Both the position numbers and the translations under genes were made by a program. The notes beneath the pieces were generated by a model. It did not search any database and was not told the origin of the DNA. It saw nothing but the letters and a program-made list of their open reading frames with translations. From Marinobacterium_E sp035458585 (lineage in GTDB: Bacteria; Pseudomonadota; Gammaproteobacteria; Pseudomonadales; Balneatricaceae), in NCBI GenBank assembly GCA_035458585.1, contig DATHZN010000056.1:3951-67950 (forward strand): 64,000 bases of DNA, read 5' to 3'. Position 1 is the first letter of the stretch, and each line of letters begins with the position of its first letter. This document shows, in pieces, positions 18,472 to 27,433 of this stretch.

Positions 18472-19914
18472 TCAGGCTGCTGAGATTACATCGGTGTAAC
18501 CCTGGCTCTCTACCAGGTGTTCGTGCAGAGCCCGCACTGCAGGCTCATAATCCTCGGGTTTAACCAGACACTGCATCTCGACCTGTCTGACCGATTGGTG
18601 GATAGCCTGCACGCCAATGTTGGCGTCTGCCAGCGCTTTGACAGTCTTCGCTAAGATTCCAGAGACCTTCAGATCGGAACCCACAGCAGAGACAATCGAA
18701 AGATTGTGCAGTTTGATTTCAGCTTCAGGGAAGGACTCGGAGATCAGACGCACAGCGCGATTGATCATCTTGCGTGTACCATCAACAAAATAGGTCAGGC
18801 TGTTGGCATCTGAGTCGCGGCTGACAAGAGTCAGGCGCAGTTCATCCAGCAGTCCGCAGATGGTGCGTTCATAGCGTGCAGACCCCAGCATCTCCTGGTC
18901 GAATACCTCTATTCCTACAAGCTTCTCTCTCCCAGCGATCATCTCGACGCAGGGTTTGGGGCTTGAGTAGTCTAAAGTGATCAGTGTTCCGGGGTGCTCG
19001 GGCTCAAAGGCGTTTTTGATTCGCAGGTCTATACCAGCCTGCCTCAGCCCTTTGGCCGCTTTTGGGTGTATCGCCTCCATTCCGAGGTTCGAAAGTTGAT
19101 CGGCCACATCATAATTGGTTCGACCGATCGGGTAGACGCGCTCTTCACCCAGAATGCGCGGGTCCGCTGAGCTGAGGTGATACTCTTTGTGAATAATCGC
19201 CTCCCTCGCTTGAGAAACACAAGCCAGTCTGCTGAAAGTCATCTCGGAATAACCTCGGTCGAAGGTACCCATCAATCCCTCTTTACAGTGAGCGTATCCA
19301 GTGACGATTGGCAGCGTATCTGTAAGATCAATACTCTCTAGAGCACGGTCTAATAGCTGGTCCAATACCGGAGCCTCCTCCTGCGCATTCCACCCTGTCA
19401 GATCGACGAAGCGAGCATTGACCCCCTCAGCTCGTAATCGTAAGTAGGAGTTGTGTGCGCTATGTGCCTCTCCCAACGAAGCCAGCATCTCTCTGACTCG
19501 GGGTAACTGATCAGTGAGTCTAAAATGTCCATATGAGGTGAGCTCTTGCAGGTTGCTGAGCGCAGAATGCGCTTCATCCAGGCGGGCAATGACAAACTTG
19601 TCAGCCTGGGATTGCGCAAACCGCTGTGTGGGCAGAACACGTCTGTTTTCCCTGAGCATGAGCTTTTTTACATCTTCGAGCTTGCTTTGCCAGGCGTCGC
19701 TCTCAGAGGCGTTAGCAAAGGTGGCGTAGACGCCCGCAAGACCACTCTTTTTGTGTTCCAACAGGGCATCGGTAATGCCTGCATAGGCAGAAACAACGAA
19801 TATGCGGTTGTAGAGGTCGCTTCCGTTGCGGTCGCCGATCAGTATAGTGTTGAGCAGCTCATCAAAACGGCTCATTGATGTGCCGCCAATCTTCTCTACC
19901 GAGTGTGAGCTCAT
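18472..19914 (-). CDS. aspartate kinase of the ectoine cluster (Ask_Ect)
   Basis: A 480-residue aspartokinase of the specialised Ask_Ect type: the N-terminal kinase motif is VEKIGGTSMSRF, and two ACT domains lie at the C-terminus (SIVSAVGSDLKVSGILA, IGVQAIHQSVRQVEMQCLV). It phosphorylates aspartate, feeding aspartate semialdehyde to EctB. Cluster-encoded copies are thought to escape the feedback control of the housekeeping enzyme. Its ATG overlaps the ectC stop (ATGA), so it is the last gene of ectABC-ask. Confidence 0.93.
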   Translation of the reverse strand: MSSHSVEKIGGTSMSRFDELLNTILIGDRNGSDLYNRIFVVSAYAGITDALLEHKKSGLAGVYATFANASESDAWQSKLEDVKKLMLRENRRVLPTQRFAQSQADKFVIARLDEAHSALSNLQELTSYGHFRLTDQLPRVREMLASLGEAHSAHNSYLRLRAEGVNARFVDLTGWNAQEEAPVLDQLLDRALESIDLTDTLPIVTGYAHCKEGLMGTFDRGYSEMTFSRLACVSQAREAIIHKEYHLSSADPRILGEERVYPIGRTNYDVADQLSNLGMEAIHPKAAKGLRQAGIDLRIKNAFEPEHPGTLITLDYSSPKPCVEMIAGREKLVGIEVFDQEMLGSARYERTICGLLDELRLTLVSRDSDANSLTYFVDGTRKMINRAVRLISESFPEAEIKLHNLSIVSAVGSDLKVSGILAKTVKALADANIGVQAIHQSVRQVEMQCLVKPEDYEPAVRALHEHLVESQGYTDVISAA

Positions 19915-20312
19915 GATGCTGGCTCCTCTTCCTGATCAGCAGGGTATACACCCTCTTTATCGTGGACCTCCAAACCAGTCAATGGAGGGTTAAAGACGCA
20001 TGCGACTTCAAGCTCCTCAAAGGCTCTGAGGTAGTGCTCATCGTGTTTGTCGAGGATGTAGACTGTGCCGGGTTCAATGGGATAGATCTTGCCATCCGCT
20101 AGGGTCTCAACTTCGCCGCGGCCCCGAATACAGTAGACCGATTCAAGGTGGTTTTTGTACCAGATATGTGTCTCGGTGCCCGCGAAGATGCGCGTTATGT
20201 GAAAGGAGAACCCCATCTTGTCACTTTTGAGTAGCATCCGGGTACTATCCCAGGTCTCGGCACTGACCAGACGCTTGGATTTACGACACTCGTCCAATGT
20301 TCTGACTATCAT
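19911..20312 (-). CDS. ectC: L-ectoine synthase
   Basis: A 133-residue cupin. It begins MIVRTLDECRKSKRLVSAE and contains ETHIWYKNHLESVYCIRG and LDKHDEHYLRA, which supply the metal-binding residues of EctC. It cyclises N-gamma-acetyl-diaminobutyrate to ectoine. AAGGAGG lies 4 bases before the ATG. It is the third gene of ectA-ectB-ectC-ask. No ectD (hydroxylase) is present in the window. Confidence 0.97.
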   Translation of the reverse strand: MIVRTLDECRKSKRLVSAETWDSTRMLLKSDKMGFSFHITRIFAGTETHIWYKNHLESVYCIRGRGEVETLADGKIYPIEPGTVYILDKHDEHYLRAFEELEVACVFNPPLTGLEVHDKEGVYPADQEEEPAS

Positions 20313-20321
20313 TTCGCCTCC

Positions 20322-21596
20322 TTAAGATGCGGCTTTGCTGCGTTCACTCAGAACCTTGCCAAAGGCATCTTCCAAGATACTGAGACCCTCAGTGATCTGA
20401 TCCTTGGTGATCACAAGCGGAACCAGACATTTTACGACCTGATCTTCGTTACCACTGGTCTCTATCACCAGACCCTTCGCAAAGGCGGCTTTGCATATGG
20501 CGCCAGCAATCTCACCATCTGGGCACTCTATTCCCGACATCAGACCGCGGCCCTTGAGTATTAACTGACCACGCCCATGGCGATTGATGATTTTTCTGAG
20601 GCCAGCCCGAAGCTGTGATGCCTTCTCTTTCACCTCATTGGCAAATTGACTATCGCTCCAGAACAGTTCCAACGCACTTTTGGCTGTAACAAACGCGTGG
20701 TTGTTGCCGCGGAAAGTGCCGTTATGCTCACCCGGGTTCCATATATCAAGTTCCGGTTTGAACAGGGTGACGGCCAGTGGTAGGCCATATCCACTCAGCG
20801 ATTTCGACAAAGTGATGATGTCAGGTTTTATACCAGCCGCCTCAAAACTGAAAAAGTCACCCGTGCGGCCACAGCCAGCCTGGATGTCGTCAAGAATCAG
20901 CAGGATCTCTTGCTCACGACAGATCTTCGCCAAGCCTTGTAGCCACTCGGTCGAGGCGGCGTTCAACCCCCCCTCTCCCTGAACGGCTTCAAGTATTACC
21001 GCGGCGGGTTTATCAACACCTGAACTGTTATCGATCAGCAGTTTCTCAAGTAGTTTGAGAGTGTTGATCTCATCTCCCATGTAATTTGAATAGGGTAGGC
21101 GCGTGACATTCGATAGTGGAACTCCAGCACCATCACGCTGCCCCGAATTACCCGTAGTTGCCAGAGCGCCTGCAGTGACGCCGTGGAAACCATTAGTAAA
21201 AGCGATAATGTTGGTGCGTTCGGTTACTTTACGCGCAAGTTTAAGTGCAGCCTCTACCGCATTAGCCCCGGTAGGTCCGGTAAATTGCACTCGATAATGA
21301 CCCATTCCGCGCGGTTCCAATATCAGTTCACAGAAGCTTTTAAGAAACTCTGCCTTGGCCTCGGTCTGCATATCCAGACCGTGAGCGATGCCGTCCGAGC
21401 TTATGTAATCGAGGAGAGCCTGCTTTATTCCGGGATGGTTGTGACCGTAATTCAATGAGCCTGCACCAGCAAGAAAGTCGAGATAACGCTCGCCTTCTGC
21501 CGTAAATATCTCTGCGCCACGCGCCTGATTGAATGTCACAGGAAAAGAGCGGCTGTAGCTACGTACGGCCGATTCAGTCTGTTCGAAAATAGACAT
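20322..21596 (-). CDS. ectB: diaminobutyrate-2-oxoglutarate transaminase
   Basis: A 424-residue class III PLP aminotransferase (EctB). It converts aspartate semialdehyde to 2,4-diaminobutyrate with glutamate as amino donor. The PLP-site segments ILDDIQAGCGRTGDFFSFE and TLSKSLSGYGLPLA contain the conserved Asp and the Schiff-base Lys. The ATG at 21596 is preferred to the GTG three codons upstream because AAAAGGTGA is spaced correctly for it. It lies 30 bp after ectA. Confidence 0.97.
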   Translation of the reverse strand: MSIFEQTESAVRSYSRSFPVTFNQARGAEIFTAEGERYLDFLAGAGSLNYGHNHPGIKQALLDYISSDGIAHGLDMQTEAKAEFLKSFCELILEPRGMGHYRVQFTGPTGANAVEAALKLARKVTERTNIIAFTNGFHGVTAGALATTGNSGQRDGAGVPLSNVTRLPYSNYMGDEINTLKLLEKLLIDNSSGVDKPAAVILEAVQGEGGLNAASTEWLQGLAKICREQEILLILDDIQAGCGRTGDFFSFEAAGIKPDIITLSKSLSGYGLPLAVTLFKPELDIWNPGEHNGTFRGNNHAFVTAKSALELFWSDSQFANEVKEKASQLRAGLRKIINRHGRGQLILKGRGLMSGIECPDGEIAGAICKAAFAKGLVIETSGNEDQVVKCLVPLVITKDQITEGLSILEDAFGKVLSERSKAAS

Positions 21597-21626
21597 AGAT
21601 ATCACCTTTTTAGTTGTGAAAATTGA

Positions 21627-22121
21627 TCAGCTTGTAAGCTGGGAGAGGTCAGAGCGGTGCAAAAATTCGGTTGCAGCTCTGTCTTGAAAATGAGTGTCAG
21701 ACTCAAAGTAGGGTTTACAGCTGTGGGTCTGCCCGACCTGTGCAAAGAAGCGCTTAAACAGCTTTTGTGAGGCTTGGTTGTCCTTGGTAATTGTGGTCTC
21801 GACGTGGGTGACGCCCAGTTTTACAACGCGCTCGGACAAGGATTTGAGCATTTTTGAGGCAATTTTTTGACCACGATACTCTGGATCGACGGCCACTTGC
21901 CAGACGAATAGTGTGTTGGGCTCTTTGGGTAAACGATAACCGGTGACACTACCAATAAGTTTGCCATCGTGTTCGGCAAGGATGGCGGTCTCAGAAAAGT
22001 GAGAAAATTGAAGCAGGTTGCAGTAGATCGAATTGGTATCAAGCGTGCCCGCATGATCGACAAGCTGATGCAGTGCCAGTGCGTCTTTATCGGTCGGTAT
22101 CCTAAATTTAATATCCATCAT
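21627..22121 (-). CDS. ectA: diaminobutyrate acetyltransferase
   Basis: A 164-residue GNAT acetyltransferase. The acetyl-CoA-binding motif is VDPEYRGQKIASKML, and it begins IKFRIPTDKDALALHQLV as EctA proteins do. It acetylates the gamma-amino group of diaminobutyrate. Two ATGs stand in tandem (22121 and 22118) with only a weak upstream Shine-Dalgarno sequence. It is the first gene of the ectoine operon and divergent from ectR. Confidence 0.95.
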   Translation of the reverse strand: MMDIKFRIPTDKDALALHQLVDHAGTLDTNSIYCNLLQFSHFSETAILAEHDGKLIGSVTGYRLPKEPNTLFVWQVAVDPEYRGQKIASKMLKSLSERVVKLGVTHVETTITKDNQASQKLFKRFFAQVGQTHSCKPYFESDTHFQDRAATEFLHRSDLSQLTS

Positions 22122-22144
22122 ATTACTTAGTGTTACTAATGTTT

Positions 22145-22180
22145 TTTCGTAATTATACTTCGCAATACGAATAAGTAAAG
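22145..22180 (-). promoter_or_regulatory. ectA promoter with flanking inverted repeat (candidate EctR operator)
   Basis: On the minus strand a perfect -10 TATAAT (22157-22152) is preceded, after 16 bp, by TTTACT (22179-22174, four of six matches to TTGACA). The inverted repeat TTCGTA (22146-22151) / TACGAA (22166-22171) brackets the -10. EctR1 of Methylomicrobium is known to bind over the ectA -10 region, so this is the natural operator candidate, though the sequence differs from that published site as I recall it. Confidence 0.55.
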
Positions 22181-22287
22181 GCGCAATATTGGCTTTAAAT
22201 GGCTTTTATACGGAAAATATACATAGCATTGCGCACTTAATTAGTGGGTTAAAATATTTTTTATCGAAGTTGTTTGGTGTTTTTTTC

Positions 22288-22316
22288 TTGCGATTAAGCC
22301 TTGCCATGCTTAGTAT
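22288..22316 (+). promoter_or_regulatory. candidate ectR promoter
   Basis: TTGCGA (22288-22293) and TAGTAT (22311-22316) are separated by 17 bp, which would place the transcript start near 22323, just before the ectR ATG at 22340. The match is moderate. Confidence 0.4.
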
Positions 22317-22339
22317 TTTGGAGCGAAAAAGAGGTAGAG

Positions 22340-22822
22340 ATGTCCACAGCTAACCAAGTTCTTATGACGTTAAGGCAGATTATTCGTGCAGCCGAAATGC
22401 ACGACAAAAGCCTGAGTAAATCGATCGGTCTGACGTTGCCGCAGTTGGTGGCGATGCAGACTTTGCACGATGAGGGGGCGCTGACCGTCAGTACGCTGGC
22501 ACGAGAGATGAACCTGACCCAGGCAACTGTCACCAGCCTGGTAGATCGTCTGGTTGCCAAGAATCTGGTGGAGAGACGCAAGAGTAGTGAGGATAAGCGG
22601 CTGGTTGTTGTCGCGCCCACGCCAGAGGGTTTAAACCTGCTCGACGATGCGCCGCAAACACTGCAGGACGAATTCACTGCGCGCTTTGCAGAGCTCAAAG
22701 AGTGGGAACAGTTGATGCTGCTCAGTAACCTTCAGAGGACAGCGGAAATGCTCAACGCCAGTCAGATAGATGCAGCTCCCATCTTCGACGTGGGAGCTCT
22801 CGATCGGCATCCTAAGAGCTAG
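22340..22822 (+). CDS. ectR: MarR-family regulator of ectoine genes
   Basis: A 160-residue winged-helix MarR protein: LTVSTLAREMNLTQATVTSLVDRLVAKNLVERRKSSEDKR is split here only as helix-turn-helix and wing, at about 48-90. It is divergent from ectA, exactly where EctR sits in halotolerant gammaproteobacteria and methylotrophs, where it represses ectABC-ask. The ATG at 22340 follows GAGGT; the open frame continues 13 codons upstream without similarity. Confidence 0.88.
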   Translation: MSTANQVLMTLRQIIRAAEMHDKSLSKSIGLTLPQLVAMQTLHDEGALTVSTLAREMNLTQATVTSLVDRLVAKNLVERRKSSEDKRLVVVAPTPEGLNLLDDAPQTLQDEFTARFAELKEWEQLMLLSNLQRTAEMLNASQIDAAPIFDVGALDRHPKS

Positions 22823-22849
22823 CCCCTGCTTTCGTCCGAGCGCAGGGGC
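22822..22849. terminator. terminator hairpin between ectR and glpD
   Basis: GCCCCTGC (22822-22829) pairs with GCAGGGGC (22842-22849) around a 12-base loop. It overlaps the last base of the ectR stop and lies between convergent genes. No long T run follows. Confidence 0.55.
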
Positions 22850-22917
22850 CGTGCTGCGCAAAGACCGCCCTGTCTAGACCGGCGGTATACTATTCATTTC
22901 AGTTACAACGCAAGGGT

Positions 22918-24429
22918 TTATATGGCCTCAGAGTAGCGCTGATGCTGTTGTTTTAGATAGTGCTCCAGTGCTGCTTTCTGCTCCTCTTTCAGTCGCAGTC
23001 CCTGTTTGGTTCGGCGCCAGAGAATATCCTCTGCCTCTACTGCCCACTCCTCTTTTACCAGGTAATCAACCTCGCAGGCGTAGAGTGTAGCCCCGAAATG
23101 TTCACCCATGCCGGCAACGCTGTCGATCCCCTTGAGAATAGTGTGGCTCAGTGTGCCATATGTCCGCACATAGCGCTGGCGCACCTGTTGGGGTAACCAA
23201 GGGTAAGTTTTGATCAGTTCGGCATTGAGAGCTTTATGATTGCTAAAATCGCCGCCGGGCATAGTTGCGCTCTTCGTCCACGGCTTTCCAGCCTCAGGGA
23301 AATGTTCACAGATTGCATTGGTGGCTGCTTCGGCCAGTTTGCGGTAGGTGGTGATTTTGCCGCCGAAGACCGAGAGCAGAGGCGCCATTCCTGAGGGTTT
23401 GTCCACTTCGAATGTATAGTCGCGTGATGCCTTTTGAGCGGATCCACCCTCATCATCCATCAGTGGGCGAACACCTGAGTAGCTCCACACCATGTCCTCA
23501 GGCGTTAGTTGCTTGTTGAAGTGAGCATTTACAACGCCGAGCAAGTAGTCGATCTCCTCTTCTGAGATCTGAACTTTTTTGGGATCGCCGGTGTAGTCAA
23601 CATCGGTAGTGCCGATCAGCGAGAAGTCATCCTCATAGGGGATAACGAAGACGATACGACCATCTTCGTTTTGAAGAATGTAAGCGTCCTCATGATCATA
23701 AATTTTGGGAACGACCATATGGCTGCCTTTTACCATGCGAATCTCTTTTGGAGCGCGAGTGTGCAGTGCCTCACCAAAGAGCTTGCTAACCCAGGGGCCA
23801 GCGGCATTGACGAGCGCTTTCGTTCGTAACGTGCGTATCTCGTGCGTCTGCATGTCTTCAAGTTGGACAACCCAATATTCGTCTGTTCGCTCGGCTGAAA
23901 TAACCTTAGTCCGTGGCAAAATTTCAGCACCCTGGCGCTGTGCTTCCAGTGCGCAATACACCACGAGGCGAGCATCGTCTACCCAGCCGTCAGAGTACTT
24001 AAAGCCTTTGGTAATGTTCGGCTTTAAGGGTGAATCGTCATCAAAACGTATGCCTTCCGATGCGCGAAGAGTCTCGCGCTTAGCAAGGTGGTCATAAAGG
24101 AAAAGGCCGATGCGGATCATCCAAGCGGGTCGCAGGTGTGGACGATGAGGTAAGATGAATCTTAGAGGCCACATAATATGAGGAGAGTTTCGCAACAGCG
24201 ACTCTCGCTCGGCCAGCGCCTCTTTTACGAGTCTAAACTCGTAATGCTCCAGGTAGCGCAGTCCGCCGTGTATCAATTTACTGGAGTTGGAGGAGGTGGC
24301 TGCACCTAGATCGTACATCTCAGCCATCGCGACTCTAAGCCCACGTCCGGCGGCATCCATCGTAATACCGGCGCCATTAACGCCACCGCCAACCACTAAA
24401 ACATCAAAAGGCTGTTCGTTTTGAAGCAT
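22918..24429 (-). CDS. glpD: aerobic glycerol-3-phosphate dehydrogenase
   Basis: A 503-residue FAD enzyme. The dinucleotide-binding motif VVGGGVNGAGITMDAAGRGL is at the N-terminus, and FGGKITTYRKLAE lies near 355. It oxidises glycerol 3-phosphate to dihydroxyacetone phosphate at the inner membrane and passes electrons to quinone. The ATG at 24429 is preferred over a GTG three codons upstream because GTGAG is then correctly spaced. It follows glpR on the same strand, and all three glycerol/G3P import systems in the window converge on it. Confidence 0.96.
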   Translation of the reverse strand: MLQNEQPFDVLVVGGGVNGAGITMDAAGRGLRVAMAEMYDLGAATSSNSSKLIHGGLRYLEHYEFRLVKEALAERESLLRNSPHIMWPLRFILPHRPHLRPAWMIRIGLFLYDHLAKRETLRASEGIRFDDDSPLKPNITKGFKYSDGWVDDARLVVYCALEAQRQGAEILPRTKVISAERTDEYWVVQLEDMQTHEIRTLRTKALVNAAGPWVSKLFGEALHTRAPKEIRMVKGSHMVVPKIYDHEDAYILQNEDGRIVFVIPYEDDFSLIGTTDVDYTGDPKKVQISEEEIDYLLGVVNAHFNKQLTPEDMVWSYSGVRPLMDDEGGSAQKASRDYTFEVDKPSGMAPLLSVFGGKITTYRKLAEAATNAICEHFPEAGKPWTKSATMPGGDFSNHKALNAELIKTYPWLPQQVRQRYVRTYGTLSHTILKGIDSVAGMGEHFGATLYACEVDYLVKEEWAVEAEDILWRRTKQGLRLKEEQKAALEHYLKQQHQRYSEAI

Positions 24430-24494
24430 AAAACTCACTCGTACTTGATCCGCCGAAAGGCTCAGCGCTGTTTTCTTATGTTTGGTTTAAGAAC

Positions 24495-24528
24495 ATAAAC
24501 GAATACAAAAGAAAAATAAACGAAAATT
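24495..24528 (-). promoter_or_regulatory. glpD upstream direct repeats, candidate GlpR operator
   Basis: ATAAACGAA occurs at 24495-24503 and 24516-24524, exactly 21 bp apart, two helical turns on one face. On the coding strand the upstream one reads AATTTTCGTT, a full match to the E. coli GlpR half-site WATKYTCGWW; the other fits at eight of ten positions. It lies about 70-100 bp upstream of the glpD start. Confidence 0.5.
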
Positions 24529-24584
24529 TGTTAATTCAATCAGATTCAGGTGTACGAGTTTTTTCGATTTCAGTTCACTTCATG

Positions 24585-25346
24585 TTAGTTCGGGCAGTGC
24601 AGCTGTACTCCAAATGATTTCATAAGCTCGTTGTATGTATCACCCGGGCAAACGTCGGTGTATAGGTCGTCAATTTGTTCCAGCGTGCCAAGTCTTACCA
24701 TGGCGCTGCGTCCAAATTTACTTGAGTCGGTGCATAGCATGACTCTTCTTGAATTGCTGATGATAGCTTGGGCAACTTTGACTTCGCGATAATCAAAATC
24801 CAGAAGAGTGCCATCCTCTTGGATGCCGCTTATTCCTATAATGGCGAAGTCCATCTGGAACTGTTTGACCAGATCGACTGTCGCTTCACCGATAATACCT
24901 CCATCGCTGTGCCGCACCTCTCCGCCGGCGATGATGATCTGAAAGTCATCTTTTTGAGAGAGAATTGAGGCGACATGGAGGTTGTTAGTAACAATTCGCA
25001 AGCTCTTTTTAGTGAGCAACTCCTTCGCAATTGCCTCGGTCGTGGTGCCGATGTTGATAAAAAGGGATGAGCCGTCTGGTATATCGCGAATAACCATTTT
25101 TGCAATAGCCGTTTTAGCCTCAGCACCAAGTGTCTGGCGAGTATTGTAGGCAGTGTTCTGAGTGCTGGACTCTACTCCTGCGCCTCCGTGGTGACGAATC
25201 AGGTGTCCCGAATCAGCGAGTTGGTTCAGATCTCGCCGGACGGTTTGGGGAGTAACATCAAACAACTCCACGAGCTCGTCGATGCTGACGAAACCAGTCT
25301 CTTCCAGTATCTCAAGAATCTTCTCTTTGCGGCGTTGCTGTTTCAT
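24585..25346 (-). CDS. glpR: DeoR-family glycerol-3-phosphate regulon repressor
   Basis: A 253-residue protein: an N-terminal DeoR helix-turn-helix (VSIDELVELFDVTPQTVRRD) and a sugar-phosphate-sensing domain (DGSSLFINIGTTTEAIA, GTLLDFDYREVKVAQAI, DSSKFGRSAMVRLG). GlpR is released from DNA by glycerol 3-phosphate. The ATG at 25346 matches the family start; an upstream ATG at 25373 adds nine residues and lacks a ribosome-binding site. It sits between glpD and the divergent glycerol importer, and a paralogue lies at 57446-58222. Confidence 0.92.
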   Translation of the reverse strand: MKQQRRKEKILEILEETGFVSIDELVELFDVTPQTVRRDLNQLADSGHLIRHHGGAGVESSTQNTAYNTRQTLGAEAKTAIAKMVIRDIPDGSSLFINIGTTTEAIAKELLTKKSLRIVTNNLHVASILSQKDDFQIIIAGGEVRHSDGGIIGEATVDLVKQFQMDFAIIGISGIQEDGTLLDFDYREVKVAQAIISNSRRVMLCTDSSKFGRSAMVRLGTLEQIDDLYTDVCPGDTYNELMKSFGVQLHCPN

Positions 25347-25636
25347 CGAATGCTCACTTCTTATCATTCTCATAGTAGATCTTGTTCGACCATAACATGT
25401 CTGAGTCTGGTCACTCTATTGCGATTTGTTTTGCAACTTGAATCAACCGTTAAATTCGATTAAATCATCTATTATTGATTCATTAAGTCTATAGGGAAGT
25501 ATAAAAATAACCAAAACGAACATATAAGAAGATTTAAATTTTCCTTTACTTTCGATTTTTCCTTTGGCAAATTCTTGGGAGCTGTCGTCACCTCCGTCTC
25601 GACAGTCAAAAGAATAATTAACAAGGAGATGAGGCT
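25347..25636 (+). promoter_or_regulatory. glpR-glpV divergent regulatory region
   Basis: A 290-bp AT-rich region without a gene. AACGAACATA at 25515-25524 is a full match, on the opposite strand, to the GlpR half-site WATKYTCGWW. TACTTTCGAT at 25547-25556 matches nine of ten positions. These are the best operator candidates for GlpR control of the importer. AAGAATAA at 25610-25617 fits the Crc/Hfq motif AANAANAA just before AAGGAG. No single -35/-10 pair is convincing. Confidence 0.45.
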
Positions 25637-27370
25637 ATGCGTAAGCAACTTGCTGTAGCAGTAGCGCTGGCGTCTATGACGCTAACAGGGCAGGTCCAAG
25701 CAGATATCGCTGCGGCGAAAAAGTGGATTGAGTCCGAGTTTCAACCTTCATCGCTCTCGCAAGAGCAACAAGTCGAAGAGATGCAGTGGTTTATTGATGC
25801 AGCCAAACCTTTCGCAGGTATGGAGATCAATGTCCTCTCAGAGACCATTCCAACACATACCTACGAATCAACTGTGCTAGCCAAGGCTTTCGAAGAGATT
25901 ACGGGTATCAAAGTCAATCATCAGCTTCTGGGTGAGGGCGAGGTCGTTCAGGCTGTTCAGACTCAAATGCAGACAAAGCGTAACCTATACGATGCGTATG
26001 TTAATGATTCTGACTTGATCGGTACTCACTCACGTTTGCAACTGGCGTATAGCCTGACTGACTTTATGGATGGCGCGGGTAAGGATGTCACTAGTCCTAC
26101 TCTCGATCTGAATGATTTCATGGGACTTCAGTTTACTACGGGTCCTGACGGCAAAGTCTATCAGTTGCCCTCACAGCAGTTCGCTAACCTCTACTGGTTC
26201 CGTAAAGACTGGTTCGACCGCGAAGACCTGCAGGCTCAGTTCAAAGCTAAATACGGTTATGACCTCGGCGTTCCGGTTAACTGGTCGGCCTATGAGGATA
26301 TCGCAGAGTTCTTCTCGAATGACGTCAAAGAGATTGACGGCACTCCCATCTATGGTCACATGGACTACGGTAAGCGTGCGCCTGACCTCGGGTGGCGTAT
26401 GACAGATGCCTGGCTATCAATGGCCGGTGCAGGTTCCAAGGGCCTCCCAAACGGTACTCCAATTGATGAGTGGGGTATCCGTATGGAAGAGGGTAGTTGT
26501 AACCCAGCGGGTGCGAGCGTGACGCGTGGTGGTGCGACTAACGGGCCGGCAGCTGTTTATGCAATTCGCAAGTGGGATGAGTGGCTCCGAAACTATGCGC
26601 CTCCCGGTGCAGCATCTGACGACTTCTACCAGTCATTACCGGCTCTGAGCCAGGGTAATGTAGCTCAGCAGATCTTCTGGTACACAGCATTTACCGCTGA
26701 CATGGTTAAATCTCAGGCTGAGGGCAATAACACGGTTGATGCCGAGGGTACACCGCTATGGCGCATGGCACCGAGCCCGCACGGCCCTTACTGGGAAGAG
26801 GGACAGAAAATTGGTTATCAGGACGTCGGCTCATGGACAATACTGAAGTCAACACCTGAAGAACGCGCCAAAGCCGCTTGGTTGTACGCACAATTTGTCA
26901 CCTCAAAAACAGTAGATGTTAAGAAGTCTCACGTTGGGCTGACTTTTATTCGTGACTCTTCCGTTAATCACGAATCGTTCACTGAGCGTGCTTCAAAGCT
27001 AGGTGGTTTGGTTGAGTTTTACCGGTCTCCCGATCGCAATATGTGGTCCCCAACCGGCGTTAACGTTCCGGACTATCCAAAACTCGCGCAGATCTGGTGG
27101 CAGCAGATCGGTGACGTAAACTCAGGTGCGTTCACTCCACAGGAAGCGATGGATCGTCTTGCTGAAGAGATGGACATCACTATGGCGCGTATGGAGCGTG
27201 CAGACAAAGGTGCGAACGTTTACGGCGGTTGTGGCCCTCGTCTGAATGAAGAGAGAGACGCTTCCTACTGGCTTGGTCGTCCTGATGGTCCTAAGGCTAA
27301 GCTCGCAAATGAGAAGCCTCAGGGTATGACCGTTAATTATGATGAGCTCGTGAAGAGCTGGACTAACTAA
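25637..27370 (+). CDS. glpV: glycerol ABC transporter substrate-binding protein
   Basis: A 577-residue periplasmic binding protein of the large family 1 type. The signal peptide is MRKQLAVAVALASMTLTG, cleaved after about residue 22. Binding-protein features include VYQLPSQQFANLYWFRKDWF and DVGSWTILKSTPEER. It matches GlpV of the glpSTPQUV glycerol importer of Rhizobium leguminosarum by size and neighbourhood; here the gene is first rather than last. AAGGAG lies 9 bases before the ATG. A strong hairpin separates it from glpS. Confidence 0.87.
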   Translation: MRKQLAVAVALASMTLTGQVQADIAAAKKWIESEFQPSSLSQEQQVEEMQWFIDAAKPFAGMEINVLSETIPTHTYESTVLAKAFEEITGIKVNHQLLGEGEVVQAVQTQMQTKRNLYDAYVNDSDLIGTHSRLQLAYSLTDFMDGAGKDVTSPTLDLNDFMGLQFTTGPDGKVYQLPSQQFANLYWFRKDWFDREDLQAQFKAKYGYDLGVPVNWSAYEDIAEFFSNDVKEIDGTPIYGHMDYGKRAPDLGWRMTDAWLSMAGAGSKGLPNGTPIDEWGIRMEEGSCNPAGASVTRGGATNGPAAVYAIRKWDEWLRNYAPPGAASDDFYQSLPALSQGNVAQQIFWYTAFTADMVKSQAEGNNTVDAEGTPLWRMAPSPHGPYWEEGQKIGYQDVGSWTILKSTPEERAKAAWLYAQFVTSKTVDVKKSHVGLTFIRDSSVNHESFTERASKLGGLVEFYRSPDRNMWSPTGVNVPDYPKLAQIWWQQIGDVNSGAFTPQEAMDRLAEEMDITMARMERADKGANVYGGCGPRLNEERDASYWLGRPDGPKAKLANEKPQGMTVNYDELVKSWTN

Positions 27371-27380
27371 TCGGTCCCTC

Positions 27381-27404
27381 GGAGTCGCCCGTCCGGGCGA
27401 CTCC
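27381..27404 (+). terminator. intercistronic hairpin after glpV
   Basis: GGAGTCGCCCG (27381-27391) and CGGGCGACTCC (27394-27404) form a near-perfect stem directly after the binding-protein stop. There is no T run, so it more likely protects the upstream mRNA end or attenuates than fully terminates. That would raise GlpV above the membrane components. Confidence 0.7.
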
Positions 27405-27433
27405 AGATTTCTAATCTGTTTGAGACTGTTGTC

